Of a stretch of DNA of 44,366 nt, positions 1-9,098 are shown one piece after another (the first letter of the stretch is position 1; the number at the start of each line of letters is the position of its first letter). A program made the position numbers and the translations under genes. The stretch lies in the NCBI GenBank assembly GCA_004293725.1, contig REAW01000026.1:1-44366 (forward strand), read 5' to 3'. The notes beneath the pieces were generated by a model. The model was not told the DNA's origin and did no database searches. It saw only the letters and a list, made by a program, of their open reading frames with translations. Origin of the DNA: Curvibacter sp. Its GTDB lineage: Bacteria > Pseudomonadota > Gammaproteobacteria > Burkholderiales > Burkholderiaceae_C.

Positions 1-21
1 GGTGCAGGCTGACATGTGCGC

Positions 22-993
22 TCAGAGCTTTCCGAGCAGCAGGTACTCCATCAGTGCCTTCTGCACGTGCATGCGGTTTTCAGCCTCGTCCCAGACCACA
101 CTTTGCGGGCCGTCGATGACTTCGGCTTCCACTTCTTCGCCCCGGTGGGCAGGCAGGCAGTGCATGAAAACGGCGTCAGGGGCAGCCACGGCCATCATCT
201 TGCGGTCCACACACCAAGCGGCAAAGGCTTTGCGGCGTACTTCGTTCTCTGCTTCAAAGCCCATGCTGGTCCACACATCGGTGGTGATGAGGTCGGCGCC
301 GCGGCAGGCTTCCAGTGGATCGCTGTAAGTTTTATAGCTGCCTGCGCCCATTCCACCTGCACTGGCGGCCAATTTCTCATTCACTTCGTAGCCGCTGGGG
401 GTGCTGACGCGGAGGTGGAAGCCCAGGATGGCAGCGGCCTGCAGCCAGGTGTTGGCCATGTTGTTGCCGTCGCCCACCCAGGTGACCGTCTTGCCTTCGA
501 TCGGGCCGCGGTGCTCGATATAGGTGAAGATGTCGGCCAAAATTTGGCAGGGGTGGAATTCATTGGTCAGGCCGTTGATCACCGGCACGCGCGAGTTGGC
601 TGCAAAAGCCTCCAGTTTGGTCTGCTCGTAGGTGCGGATCATCACAATGTCCGTCATGCGGCTGATCACTTTGGCACTGTCTTCAATGGGCTCCGAGCGG
701 CCGAGTTGGCTGTCGCCGGTGGTCAAGTGCACCACGCTGCCGCCCAGCTGGTACATGCCAGCCTCAAAGCTCACGCGTGTGCGTGTGGAAGCTTTCTCGA
801 AAATCATGGCCAGTGTGCGGTCCACCAGCGTCTGGTGGCGCTCAAAGCGTTTGAATTTGGCTTTGATGAAGGCTGTGCGTACCAGCAGGTAGCGGTATTC
901 CTCGGTGGAGAAGTCGTCAAACTGCAGGTAGTGCCGTACGGGTGGCGCGCCTTGGGGCAGGGTGCTGGGGATTCCGTTGTTCAAGGGGCTCAT
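22..993 (-). CDS. argF: Ornithine carbamoyltransferase
   Basis: This 323-residue protein transfers a carbamoyl group from carbamoyl phosphate to ornithine to give citrulline, the sixth step of cytoplasmic arginine synthesis. The carbamoyl-phosphate loop STRTR is at residues 69-73, the HPCQ motif at 147-150 and the ornithine-site HCLP motif at 278-281. The length is close to the family norm (about 305-335). The N-terminus carries about 20 residues before the conserved start of the fold, but ATG at 993 is supported by a four-base ATGA overlap with the stop of argD, which points to translational coupling in an argD-argF operon. Nothing looks broken. Aspartate carbamoyltransferase is excluded by the HCLP motif. 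Confidence 0.96.
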   Translation of the reverse strand: MSPLNNGIPSTLPQGAPPVRHYLQFDDFSTEEYRYLLVRTAFIKAKFKRFERHQTLVDRTLAMIFEKASTRTRVSFEAGMYQLGGSVVHLTTGDSQLGRSEPIEDSAKVISRMTDIVMIRTYEQTKLEAFAANSRVPVINGLTNEFHPCQILADIFTYIEHRGPIEGKTVTWVGDGNNMANTWLQAAAILGFHLRVSTPSGYEVNEKLAASAGGMGAGSYKTYSDPLEACRGADLITTDVWTSMGFEAENEVRRKAFAAWCVDRKMMAVAAPDAVFMHCLPAHRGEEVEAEVIDGPQSVVWDEAENRMHVQKALMEYLLLGKL

Positions 994-2210
994 GCAGCTT
1001 CCTTCAGGAATGCAGAAATCAGGGGTGCGAGGATGGCGACGATCTGGTCGGCCTCGCCCGTGCTGAGGATCAGGGGCGGCACCAGGCGCACCACGGTGTC
1101 GGCGGTCACACTGATCAGCAAGCCGTCATCCACCGCGCGCTGCACCAGTGCACCGCAGGGTTTGGCCAAGTCAATGCCCAGCATCAGGCCCTGGCCCCGG
1201 ATTTCTTTGACCGTACCGCTGGCCAGCTCGGCGGCCAGCGCCTTTTGCAGTGCCGCTTTCAGATGTGCCCCCACGGTGGCAGCATTGGTCAACAGGTCTT
1301 CTTCTTCCATGGTGCGGATAGTGGTGACACCGGCACGCATGGCCAGCGGGTTGCCGCCAAAGGTGCTGCCGTGGTTGCCGGGGGCAAAAATCGTGGCCGC
1401 CTTGGGCCCCACCACCACCGCACCCACGGGCACGCCGGAGCCGAGGCCCTTGGCCAGTGGCATCACGTCGGGCTTGATACCGGCCCACTGGTGGGCAAAC
1501 CACTTGCCGGTGCGGCCCATGCCGCACTGCACTTCGTCAATCATCAGCAGCCAGTCGCGCTGGTCGCACAGGGCACGCACGTCGCGCAGGTAGTCCATGT
1601 GCATGGGGTTCACGCCGCCTTCGCCCTGGATGGCTTCAAAGAACACCGCCACGACATTGGGGTTGCCTTCAGTGGCGGCCTTGAGTGCGTCAATGTTGTT
1701 GACCGGCACGCGGATAAAGCCTTCCACCAGTGGGCCGAAGCCCGCCTGCACCTTGGGGTTGCCGGTGGCGCTGAGGGTGGCGATGGAGCGGCCGTGGAAG
1801 GCCTTTTCGTAGACCACGATCTCGGGGCGCTCAATGCCCTTGTCGTGGCCAAATTTGCGGGCCAGCTTCAACGCGGCTTCGTTGGCTTCCAGCCCCGTGG
1901 AGCAGAAGAACACATTGGTCAGGCCAGAGCGCTGTACCAGCATGCTGGCCAATTCTTCCTGCAGCGGCACATGGTAGTAGTTGGAAGTGTGGATCAGCTT
2001 GGTGACCTGGTCCTGCAGTGCGGCGACCAGCTTGGGGTGGTTGTGGCCCAGGGTGTTGACGGCAATGCCGCCCAGCGCGTCCAGGTACTCGCGGCCATTC
2101 ACGTCCCACACGCGGCAACCCAGGCCATGGCTCAAGGCGATAGGTAGTCGGCCATAGGTGTTCATGACGTGGGGTGAAGACGGCGTGGTAGCTGGCGTGG
2201 CGGCGGTCAT
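990..2210 (-). CDS. argD: Acetylornithine aminotransferase
   Basis: A class-III pyridoxal-phosphate aminotransferase of 406 residues. It converts N-acetylglutamate semialdehyde to N-acetylornithine, and in many bacteria also acts in lysine synthesis. The cofactor-pyridine aspartate is in the motif IDEVQ (Asp225) and the Schiff-base lysine is Lys254 in PLAKGLGSG. The FHGRS signature lies near residue 138. It is the first gene of the argD-argF pair, and its stop overlaps the argF start. The ATG at 2210 is preceded by CGGAG. A hairpin followed by a T-rich run lies 32-63 bases upstream in the leader. Related succinylornithine or 4-aminobutyrate transaminases are less likely given the argF neighbour. 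Confidence 0.95.
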   Translation of the reverse strand: MTAATPATTPSSPHVMNTYGRLPIALSHGLGCRVWDVNGREYLDALGGIAVNTLGHNHPKLVAALQDQVTKLIHTSNYYHVPLQEELASMLVQRSGLTNVFFCSTGLEANEAALKLARKFGHDKGIERPEIVVYEKAFHGRSIATLSATGNPKVQAGFGPLVEGFIRVPVNNIDALKAATEGNPNVVAVFFEAIQGEGGVNPMHMDYLRDVRALCDQRDWLLMIDEVQCGMGRTGKWFAHQWAGIKPDVMPLAKGLGSGVPVGAVVVGPKAATIFAPGNHGSTFGGNPLAMRAGVTTIRTMEEEDLLTNAATVGAHLKAALQKALAAELASGTVKEIRGQGLMLGIDLAKPCGALVQRAVDDGLLISVTADTVVRLVPPLILSTGEADQIVAILAPLISAFLKEAA

Positions 2211-2241
2211 GCAATAACTCCGGTTTGACTACAAAAGAAAG

Positions 2242-2273
2242 CGGCCCAACTTGAACAAAGGCAGGTTGGGCCG
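2242..2273 (-). terminator. Attenuator-like hairpin in the argD leader
   Basis: Nine-base perfect inverted repeat, CGGCCCAAC (2242-2250) and GTTGGGCCG (2265-2273), with a 14-base loop. Read on the minus strand it is followed by CTTTCTTTTG, so it has the form of an intrinsic terminator placed just before argD. It may be an attenuator or the terminator of an upstream transcript. The regulatory role is inference. Confidence 0.45.
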
Positions 2274-2454
2274 TTGAAGCCTGATTTTAGGCGCATGGCC
2301 CATGCCAGTTTCGTGACAAATTCACATCACAGTGATGCGCGGTGACAAGGCCGGGGTGTCGTCTGGAAGACAGCGATGCGGGTAGAATTCTTGTGCGGCG
2401 CAGCACACCACCAAGACCCCTGCGTAGACCGTTGCGCACTTACCCATCTACTTG

Positions 2455-2766
2455 ATGCCTTCCATACCTTCCAAAGAACTCTTCATCCTGGGGCTGACCT
2501 TGCAAGGCAAGACGTTTCGCCCCAGTGACTGGGCAGAGCGATTGGCTGGTGTCATGAGCCAGTTTCGCCCCGGTGGCCCGCAGCCGGGGAGCCATTTGGG
2601 CTATTCGCCTTGGTGTGTCCCAACGTCGATCGGCCAGGTGAAGTGCGTGATTATTCACAGCGATCTTCGCGACTACGATGTGATGGCTTGGGATTTTTGT
2701 CTGAACTTTGCACGCGATAACGAACTCCAGGTGAGCGAAACCCGCCCGGAAGCTGCTTCGCGCTGA
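2455..2766 (+). CDS. DUF3579 family protein
   Basis: A small soluble protein of 103 residues that I recognise as the betaproteobacterial DUF3579 family; no biochemical function is known. The N-terminus MPSIPSKELFILGLT and the central WAERLAG and VIIHSDLRDY segments are typical. I chose ATG at 2455 over the TTG three bases upstream. It is divergent from argD and convergent with rpsT, separated from the latter by a bidirectional terminator. The same arrangement (argD, DUF3579, rpsT) recurs in related genomes as far as I recall. No signal peptide or membrane segment is visible. Confidence 0.85.
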   Translation: MPSIPSKELFILGLTLQGKTFRPSDWAERLAGVMSQFRPGGPQPGSHLGYSPWCVPTSIGQVKCVIIHSDLRDYDVMAWDFCLNFARDNELQVSETRPEAASR

Positions 2767-2808
2767 TCCCCCTATCTGTCGGCAGCCAACCTGCCGGGGC
2801 CCACAAGC

Positions 2809-2838
2809 AAAAAAGCCGTTCAGATGAACGGCTTTTTT
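2809..2838. terminator. Bidirectional intrinsic terminator
   Basis: Stem GCCGTTC (2815-2821), loop AGAT and GAACGGC (2826-2832), flanked by an A-run on the left and six T on the right. It works in both directions and separates the convergent DUF3579 and rpsT genes. Confidence 0.9.
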
Positions 2839-2910
2839 GCTTTTGCTGACAGCGCACCCACTACAAACGGCGAATCCTGACCAGCAGGACTCGTGCGATT
2901 GCCTAACGAG

Positions 2911-3210
2911 TTAGGCGGCGAGTGCCAAGGCTTTCACCTTGGTAGCCAGGCGGCTCTTGTCGCGAGCTGCTTTGTTCTTGTGGAAGATGCCCTTGTCAGC
3001 CACGGTGTCAACCACGGCTTGCATCTTGGCAAACAATTCTGCGGCTTTGGTCTTGTCACCAGCCACCACTGCTTTTTCCACGTTCTTCACCGCGGTGCGG
3101 TATTTGGAACGCAGAGAGCTGTTTGCTGCATTGATCTTGATGTCCTGACGGACGCGTTTACGGCCCGACGCCAGGCGCGGGTTCTTTTTCTTGGGTTTAC
3201 CAGATGCCAT
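2911..3210 (-). CDS. rpsT: 30S ribosomal protein S20
   Basis: A 99-residue, lysine/arginine/alanine-rich helical protein that binds 16S rRNA early in assembly of the small subunit. The N-terminal [19 protein letters not shown] and the [13 protein letters not shown] segment are diagnostic. It is slightly longer than the E. coli protein (87 residues) through an N-terminal extension common in betaproteobacteria. ATG at 3210 is preceded by AAGGAAA. It stands alone, divergent from murJ, with a good -10 box upstream and the shared terminator downstream. Confidence 0.97.
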   Translation of the reverse strand: MASGKPKKKNPRLASGRKRVRQDIKINAANSSLRSKYRTAVKNVEKAVVAGDKTKAAELFAKMQAVVDTVADKGIFHKNKAARDKSRLATKVKALALAA

Positions 3211-3255
3211 GATTAAATTTCCTTGTGTTGGAGGATGTTGTCAGCAAACCCGATG

Positions 3256-3261
3256 ATTATA
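3256..3261 (-). promoter_or_regulatory. Candidate rpsT -10 box
   Basis: On the minus strand a perfect TATAAT lies 46-51 bases upstream of the rpsT ATG, inside a small inverted repeat (CCCGAT ... ATCGGG, 3249-3268). I see no good TTGACA-like -35, so this is a position guess only. Confidence 0.4.
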
Positions 3262-3339
3262 TATCGGGACGGGACATCATTCCTGCCGGTTGTTTCTTGC
3301 CCGCGCGGCGCGGCTTGCCAGCGCCGCTACACTCGCCGT

Positions 3340-4905
3340 GTGAGCTTGATCAAATCCGTATCTACCGTGTCTTTATGGACACTCGTTTCCCGCATTACCG
3401 GGCTGGCCCGCGAGCTGCTCATTGCCGCCTCGTTTGGTGCCAGCGCGATGACCGATGCCTTCAATGTGGCATTCCGCATACCCAACCTGTTTCGCCGCCT
3501 GTTCGCTGAGGGAGCCTTTAGCCAGGCCTTTGTGCCGGTGTTGGCCGCGAACAAGGCGCAGCACGGTGAGGCGTCGACCAAGTTGCTGGTAGACCGGGTT
3601 GGCAGCTTGCTGGCTGTGGCCCTGCTGGTCACGTGCGTGCTCGGTGTGTTGCTGTCCCCCTTGTTGGTTTGGGCCATGGCGAGTGGCTTGCAGCAGAACG
3701 TAGAGGGCTACGAAGCGGCGGTGCAGATGACCCGTTTCATGTTCCCCTACATCGGCTTCATGTCGCTGGTGGCGTTGTCGTCCGGCATTTTGAATGCATG
3801 GAAGCGTTTTGCAGTGCCGGCCGCCACGCCGGTCCTGCTCAATGTGTCCATGATTACCGCAGCCTGGTTGGGCGTGCCTTGGTTGTCTGCGCGGGGCATA
3901 GAGCCCATTTACGCCATGGCGGGCGGCGTGATGCTGGGGGGGGCTTTGCAGCTTGCGGTGCAAATTCCGGCATTGGCGCAGTTGGGCATGCTGCCGCGCT
4001 TTCGGCTGATGGGTCCTGCGCTGCGAGAGGCCTGGATGGATCCCGATACTCGCCGCATTGGAAAACTCATGCTGCCAGCCATGCTGGGCGTGAGCGTGGC
4101 GCAAATCTCTTTGCTCATCAACACCCAAATTGCCTCCCATTTGCCCACTGGCAGTGTGAGCTGGTTAACCTTTGCAGACCGGCTCATGGAGTTTCCCACT
4201 GCTCTGCTGGGGGTGGCCCTTGGCGTGGTGCTCATGCCGCAGTTGGCGGGCGCTAAGGCCAATGGTGACTCCGGCGAGTATTCGGCCTTGCTGGACTGGG
4301 GTTTGCGCATCGTGGTGCTGTTGTCGGTCCCCTGCGCCATTGGCCTATTGGCATTCGCCAAGCCCTTGGTCGCCGTGCTCTACCACTATGGAGCATTTAC
4401 GGCCAACGATGTGCAGCAGACCACGTTGGCCCTGATGGGCTGGGGCGTTGGATTGGTCGGCATTGTGGCCATCAAGGTGTTGGCCCCAGGCTATTACGCC
4501 AGCCAGGATATCAAGACACCCGTACGCATTGCCGTGGTGGTGTTGGTGATCACCCAATTGATGAACATTGCTTTTGTTCCGCTGTTCAAGCACGCCGGGC
4601 TGTCTCTGTCTATTGGCCTGGGGGCCATGATCAACGCACTGTGGTTGTTGTTTGGCTTGCTGCGCCGAGGCAGTTACCAACCGCAGGCCGGTTGGGGGCG
4701 GTTTGTACTGCAAGTGTTGGCTGCCAGCGCGCTGTTGGTCATTTACCTGCTGTGGGCAGCGGGGCTGGTGGATTGGGTGGCGTTGCGCAGTCACAGTCTT
4801 TTGCGCGCTGGCTGGCTGGTGCTGTTGCTCAGCGGTGCCGTAGTGGTCTACTTGGGGGCGGCCTGGGCCGCTGGTTTGAATCTGCGGCAATTTTTGCGCC
4901 GTTAA
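3340..4905 (+). CDS. murJ: Lipid II flippase MurJ
   Basis: A polytopic inner-membrane protein of the MOP exporter superfamily, about 14 helices. It flips lipid II to the periplasmic face for peptidoglycan synthesis. The N-terminal block ISLxxRITGLARELLIAASFG-like, with TDAFNVAFRIPNLFRR and AEGAFSQAFVPV, is the classic MurJ/MviN signature; the conserved arginines lie in these segments. The reading frame is open further upstream, but GTG at 3340 gives the usual N-terminus (MSLIKSVSTVSLWTL) and a family-typical 521 residues. The next gene starts 15 bases after the stop and is probably co-transcribed. No truncation is seen. Confidence 0.95.
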   Translation: MSLIKSVSTVSLWTLVSRITGLARELLIAASFGASAMTDAFNVAFRIPNLFRRLFAEGAFSQAFVPVLAANKAQHGEASTKLLVDRVGSLLAVALLVTCVLGVLLSPLLVWAMASGLQQNVEGYEAAVQMTRFMFPYIGFMSLVALSSGILNAWKRFAVPAATPVLLNVSMITAAWLGVPWLSARGIEPIYAMAGGVMLGGALQLAVQIPALAQLGMLPRFRLMGPALREAWMDPDTRRIGKLMLPAMLGVSVAQISLLINTQIASHLPTGSVSWLTFADRLMEFPTALLGVALGVVLMPQLAGAKANGDSGEYSALLDWGLRIVVLLSVPCAIGLLAFAKPLVAVLYHYGAFTANDVQQTTLALMGWGVGLVGIVAIKVLAPGYYASQDIKTPVRIAVVVLVITQLMNIAFVPLFKHAGLSLSIGLGAMINALWLLFGLLRRGSYQPQAGWGRFVLQVLAASALLVIYLLWAAGLVDWVALRSHSLLRAGWLVLLLSGAVVVYLGAAWAAGLNLRQFLRR

Positions 4906-4919
4906 CGGGAGGAATTGCC

Positions 4920-5771
4920 ATGGCATTGGATTTTTCCGTTCCGACTCCGCTGGACTATTTTGGGGCGCTTGTGCGCAGCGACGGAGACTTTACGTTGTTT
5001 GAAGCCGCCGCAAGTTTGGCGCTGGATGAGTACCCGGAGACCGATCTTCAACGGGTGCTGGGTGATGTGGACCAGCTTTTGGCACGCGTCAAACGCCGCT
5101 TGGCGGCAGATGCGGCCCCGATTCAACGGTTGCGGGTGCTGAACCAGTTCTTCTACGATGAGTTGGGTTTCGGCGGTAACCTCAACAATTACTACGACCC
5201 GGACAACAGCTTTCCCAGCGTACTTTTGCGGACCCGGCGCGGCATTCCGATTTCATTGGCAGTGGTCTGGATGGAGTTGGCCCAGGGCCTGGGTCTGGAG
5301 GTGTCAGGGGTGGGTTTCCCAGGGCATTTTTTGGTCAAGGTTGTGTTACCGATTGGCCAAGCCATCATCGATCCCTTGACGGGGCGTTCGCTTAGCAGTG
5401 AACAACTGTCTGAAATGCTGGAACCCTACCGCAGACGCGCCGGGTTGGCAGATGGCTCAGAGCTGCCCTTGGGTTTGTACCTGCAGTCTGCAACACCCCG
5501 CGAGATCTTGGCGCGCATGCTGCGCAATCTCAAAGAAATCTACAAGTCGCAAGAAGACTGGCCCCGCTTGCTGGCCGTGCAAGAACGCTTGGTGGTCTTG
5601 TTGCCAGATTCTTGGTCTGAGTACCGCGATCGCGGGTTAGTCCACGCATCGTTGGGCCAACAGGAGGCGGCCTTGGCCGATCTGGAATGCTACCTGGTTC
5701 ATGCTGAAAACGTGGTGGACGTGAAAGCCGTGGCTGAGCAGGTGAATGTGCTGCGCAGCCAATTGCGCTAG
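4920..5771 (+). CDS. SirB1-type transglutaminase-like/TPR protein
   Basis: A 283-residue soluble protein of the SirB1 family. An N-terminal helical part is followed by the transglutaminase-like core (NNYYDPDNSFPSVLL, RRGIPISLAVVWMELA, GVGFPGHFLVK) and then by C-terminal TPR-like helices (RLLAVQERLVVLLPDSWSEY onward). The classical Cys-His-Asp triad of active transglutaminases is not obvious, as is usual in this family, and its biochemical role is unknown. A strong GGAGG precedes ATG at 4920, 15 bases after murJ, so the two genes probably form one transcript. Pairing of murJ and this gene is common in Burkholderiales to my knowledge. Confidence 0.85.
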   Translation: MALDFSVPTPLDYFGALVRSDGDFTLFEAAASLALDEYPETDLQRVLGDVDQLLARVKRRLAADAAPIQRLRVLNQFFYDELGFGGNLNNYYDPDNSFPSVLLRTRRGIPISLAVVWMELAQGLGLEVSGVGFPGHFLVKVVLPIGQAIIDPLTGRSLSSEQLSEMLEPYRRRAGLADGSELPLGLYLQSATPREILARMLRNLKEIYKSQEDWPRLLAVQERLVVLLPDSWSEYRDRGLVHASLGQQEAALADLECYLVHAENVVDVKAVAEQVNVLRSQLR

Positions 5772-5778
5772 ACTGGGC

Positions 5779-6657
5779 CTAGTGTCTTAGCAGGTATTGC
5801 GGCACTGGGCCACCATGGCCCGGGAGGGCGCGGTTCAAATCAACGCCCATAAGGGTTTCGGGCTCCGTTTTGATGCCCGGCGCAAAGACAGACAGGCGGC
5901 TGCCATGTACCAGAGATTCTTGCGCTGGCATCAAGCTCGCGGCACGCGAAGCCTGAATGGTGCTGTTACTGGAGCTTACGGCTGCGGGAGCGGGAGCGGT
6001 TGGCGCAGTTACAACCGGGACTTGCAGTCGAGCGATGGGACGCAGCCAATGAAGAATGGGCTCCCACTGCGCCAAATCGGATTGTTGGGCCGTTCCTGCG
6101 GCGTCAAAGAGGGTGACACCGGTCTCCAGTCCGCGCACATATCCTTGGGTTTCGCGCAGCACGCCGAGAAAATTCACTTTCAAGTCTTCGGCCCATTGGC
6201 GCAACGTCTCCGCTCCTTTGGTGCGGGCGTCCAGTCGCATTCCGACGACTCCGAGCTGGCAACGCCCTGAAGCCACGCGCGGCATGGCGGACAGTTCGGC
6301 CAGGCAGGCAGCAGCGGATTCGCGGTCAAACAAAGAATTGCACACCGGCACAACCACGGCGTCGGCAGACATGATCACCCTTGCCAATTCAAATCCATGC
6401 ATTCCACCGGGCGTATCCAGTACGACATGGGTAACGCCTGGTGGCGCCTTCAAGACGTTTTTTTGGTCCACGGCCCACGAAGAGATGGCCGGCAGGGTGG
6501 GTGCACGCCGCTTCAGCCAGGCCTTGGTGCTCTGCTGGCGGTCCACATCGCCGAGCATGACAGCGACACCTTGCCTCGCAAGCCATGCGGCAAGATGGGT
6601 AGCCAGGGTGCTTTTTCCACTACCGCCCTTGCGGTTGACGACTGCGATGACCGGCAT
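5779..6657 (-). CDS. ParA/MinD-type P-loop ATPase
   Basis: A 292-residue member of the SIMIBI (deviant Walker A) ATPases. KGGSGKST at residues 10-17 binds ATP, GDVDRQQST at about 36-44 is the switch region, and VVLDTPGG is the Walker B segment. The roughly 70-residue C-terminal tail is rich in Ala, Pro and Ser and has no recognised domain. The start is ATG at 6657 with GGAGC upstream; the frame extends 21 bases further to a TTG without a better signal. No ParB-like partner lies next to it, so a role in chromosome or plasmid partition is not supported. A positioning or division-related function is only a guess. It converges with the gene at 4920. Confidence 0.8.
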   Translation of the reverse strand: MPVIAVVNRKGGSGKSTLATHLAAWLARQGVAVMLGDVDRQQSTKAWLKRRAPTLPAISSWAVDQKNVLKAPPGVTHVVLDTPGGMHGFELARVIMSADAVVVPVCNSLFDRESAAACLAELSAMPRVASGRCQLGVVGMRLDARTKGAETLRQWAEDLKVNFLGVLRETQGYVRGLETGVTLFDAAGTAQQSDLAQWEPILHWLRPIARLQVPVVTAPTAPAPAAVSSSNSTIQASRAASLMPAQESLVHGSRLSVFAPGIKTEPETLMGVDLNRALPGHGGPVPQYLLRH

Positions 6658-6733
6658 GTTGCTCCGTGTGGTAACCAACGAAGCACAAAGTTTGGAGCAA
6701 AAAGCCTGAAAAGTCCAGATGTGGCGTGCGCCA

Positions 6734-6754
6734 GCAGCTATAAATTTACTAGCG
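6734..6754. repeat. Degenerate interspersed repeat copy
   Basis: GCAGCTATAAATTTACTAGCG, a diverged copy of the GCTATTNAATTGATAGC-type repeat found at five other places in the chromosomal part of the window. It lies in the short gap between purM and the ParA-type gene. Confidence 0.5.
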
Positions 6755-6791
6755 TAGGTTGGTGCCGTGGCTAAACAGCCCGGGCGAACCC

Positions 6792-7841
6792 TTACGAAAC
6801 GACGACTTGTGCGCCGTTGCCTTGGGGCGCAATCACGCCGATGGTGTGGACCGATTCTCCATTGGCGCGCAGGGTGGCCGCCGTGGCTTCTGCGTTGGCC
6901 GCATCCACCACGACCACCATGCCAATGCCATTGTTGAAGGTTCGATTCATCTCGGTATCGTCAATGCCTGCCGTGGCCTGCAGCCAGGCAAACAACTCGG
7001 TTTGTGGCCAGCTGCCTTTGACAAGATGCGCCGCCGTACCATCGGGCAGGACGCGCGGAATATTCTCCAGCAGGCCGCCGCCGGTGATGTGCGCCAACGC
7101 CTTGATCGGGTGTGTAGCCAGTGCGGCGAGTACGTTTTTGACGTACAGGCGGGTAGGCTCCATCAGCGCTTGCTTGAAGGGCTTGCCGTCCAGAGTGGCG
7201 GGAACGGTGCCTGCGGCTTCAGAGCGGTCTATACATTTGCGCACCAGGCTAAAGCCGTTGGAGTGCACGCCGCTGGAGGCCAGACCCAACACTACATCGC
7301 CTGGCTTCACATCTGCGCCGGTCAGGATTTTTGATTTTTCGACCGCGCCAACTGCAAAGCCGGCCAGGTCGTATTCGCCCGCGGGGTACATGCCCGGCAT
7401 TTCGGCCGTTTCGCCGCCGATCAGTGCACAGCCGGAGAGCTCGCAGCCCTTGGCAATCCCGCCGACCACCGCCGCTGCGGTGTCGATGTCCAGCTTGCCG
7501 CAGGCAAAGTAATCCAAAAAGAACAGGGGCTCTGCGCCCTGTACCAACACGTCATTCACGCTCATGGCCACCAAATCGATACCCACGGTGTCGTGCATAT
7601 TCCACTCAAACGCCAGCTTGAGCTTGGTGCCCACGCCGTCGGTGCCACTCACCAGCACGGGTTCCTTGTAGCGTTTGGGAACCTCAAAGAGGGCACCAAA
7701 ACCACCTATGCCGGCCAGCACACCCTCACGCATGGTTTTTTTGGCCAGGGGTTTGATGCGCTCGACCAGCGCGTCGCCGGCAACGATATCGACACCGGCG
7801 TCTTTGTAGGAAAGCGGGGTAGGGGAAGTAGATTGGGTCAT
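6792..7841 (-). CDS. purM: Phosphoribosylformylglycinamidine cyclo-ligase
   Basis: AIR synthetase of 349 residues, the fifth step of de novo purine synthesis, closing the imidazole ring with ATP. The N-terminal SYKDAGVDI, the [13 protein letters not shown] nucleotide-site motif, the [19 protein letters not shown] block and [11 protein letters not shown] are all present in order. The length matches the family (345-355). ATG at 7841 is the natural start. It stands alone and is divergent from the permease gene at 7925, with an 83-base shared upstream region. I see no riboswitch-like structure there. Confidence 0.97.
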   Translation of the reverse strand: MTQSTSPTPLSYKDAGVDIVAGDALVERIKPLAKKTMREGVLAGIGGFGALFEVPKRYKEPVLVSGTDGVGTKLKLAFEWNMHDTVGIDLVAMSVNDVLVQGAEPLFFLDYFACGKLDIDTAAAVVGGIAKGCELSGCALIGGETAEMPGMYPAGEYDLAGFAVGAVEKSKILTGADVKPGDVVLGLASSGVHSNGFSLVRKCIDRSEAAGTVPATLDGKPFKQALMEPTRLYVKNVLAALATHPIKALAHITGGGLLENIPRVLPDGTAAHLVKGSWPQTELFAWLQATAGIDDTEMNRTFNNGIGMVVVVDAANAEATAATLRANGESVHTIGVIAPQGNGAQVVVS

Positions 7842-7924
7842 GGGAAGTGGCTTTGGGGCGGAACGGAGGCAGACCCCGATAGAATTTGCCCAGATTTTAA
7901 GGGTTTGCCCCCGTCCATTCCTGT

Positions 7925-9004
7925 ATGCAATTTACCTCCACCCAAAAAAGATTCACTGCTTGGTCCCTGATCGCGGGCTTGGTCGTGTTGGCGCTTTGGC
8001 TACTAGCCCCGGTGCTCGCTCCGTTTGTGGTGGCTGCGGTACTGGCTTATGCACTGACGCCTTTGGTGAATTGGCTGGACGATGTGGGCAGGGGACGGAT
8101 ACCGCGCATGGTCGCAGTAGTGGTGGTCGAGGTGTTGTTTGTGGTTGCGGTGCTTAGTGTGCTGTTGCTGGTTGTACCCATCTTTGCCAAGGAACTGCCC
8201 CTGATGCGGGAGCAGTTTCCCGCACTGTTGGACAGCATCAACAACACCGTGAAACCTTGGCTCGCTCAGTGGGGATTTCGCGTATCTCTGGATGTTGCCA
8301 GTATCAAGGGCTTTGTCATGAAGTACCTGAACGCCAACATTGAGGACGCGTTGGGTTCCGTTCTGGCCTCGGTCAAGCTCGGTGGCAGTGTGGCATTTGC
8401 AATTATTGGCAATGCGATTTTGATTCCTGTGGCCCTGTTTTATTTGCTGATGGACTGGGATCGTTTTGTGAACCACCTGCGCAATTTGGTCCCGCCCCGC
8501 TTGCGCGAAGGGGTCGACAGCTTCCTTTCTGAGGCTGACGAGGTGCTGGGTCAGTACCTGCGCGGCCAGTTGTTGGTGATGCTGATTCTCGCGGTGGGTT
8601 ATAGCGCGGGGCTTGCCTTGTTTGGTCTGGACTTGGCGCTACCGATCGGTATCTTTACGGGTTTGGCCATGGCGGTGCCTTATCTCGGGTTCGGCGTTGG
8701 GTTGTTGATGGCTACGTTTGCTGGATTGCTGGAGTTTTCCAGCGGCGGCTTGATGTATCCCTTGGTGATGGTGGCGGTGGTCTACGGATTGGGGCAAGTG
8801 ATCGAAAGCCTGTACCTGACGCCGCGGCTCGTGGGGGAGCGTATCGGCCTGCATCCGCTTGCGGTGATATTCGCCTTGTTGGCCTTTGGGCAGTTGTTCG
8901 GCTTTGTAGGGGTACTGATTGCCCTGCCTGCCAGCGCTGTGCTGTTGGTCGCGGTGCGCCGTATTCGCGCCGGCTACCTTTCCAGCCGCCTTTATCTAGG
9001 ATGA
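7925..9004 (+). CDS. AI-2E transporter family permease (PerM-like)
   Basis: A 359-residue inner-membrane protein with about seven to eight hydrophobic segments, of the UPF0118/AI-2E transporter family. N-terminal helices lie at about 13-30 and 33-48, a central soluble stretch at 85-145, and C-terminal helices contain the typical [20 protein letters not shown] and [21 protein letters not shown] motifs. Family members have been linked to export of autoinducer-2 or to sodium/proton antiport, but the substrate here cannot be told. It precedes hda, an order widely conserved in Burkholderiales. Confidence 0.85.
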   Translation: MQFTSTQKRFTAWSLIAGLVVLALWLLAPVLAPFVVAAVLAYALTPLVNWLDDVGRGRIPRMVAVVVVEVLFVVAVLSVLLLVVPIFAKELPLMREQFPALLDSINNTVKPWLAQWGFRVSLDVASIKGFVMKYLNANIEDALGSVLASVKLGGSVAFAIIGNAILIPVALFYLLMDWDRFVNHLRNLVPPRLREGVDSFLSEADEVLGQYLRGQLLVMLILAVGYSAGLALFGLDLALPIGIFTGLAMAVPYLGFGVGLLMATFAGLLEFSSGGLMYPLVMVAVVYGLGQVIESLYLTPRLVGERIGLHPLAVIFALLAFGQLFGFVGVLIALPASAVLLVAVRRIRAGYLSSRLYLG

Positions 9005-9098
9005 GTTTGTTGTCTCTGTGTTTGCCTACTTGGACTAGTCCTCGGCCCCCGCATGGCGCCCCCACTTGCTTGAAGCGGCCGCGTGCCGCATATTGGTA

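Noticed and set aside
16..1593. Long rightward open frame of 525 codons opposite argF and argD
   Set aside because: It is an antisense shadow of two well-recognised genes, caused by high GC content; the translation shows no family features.
942..2147. Rightward open frame of 401 codons opposite argD
   Set aside because: His/Gln/Gly-rich shadow of argD with no recognisable domain.
3373..4140. Leftward frame opposite murJ
   Set aside because: Gln/His-rich antisense shadow of a clear membrane protein gene.
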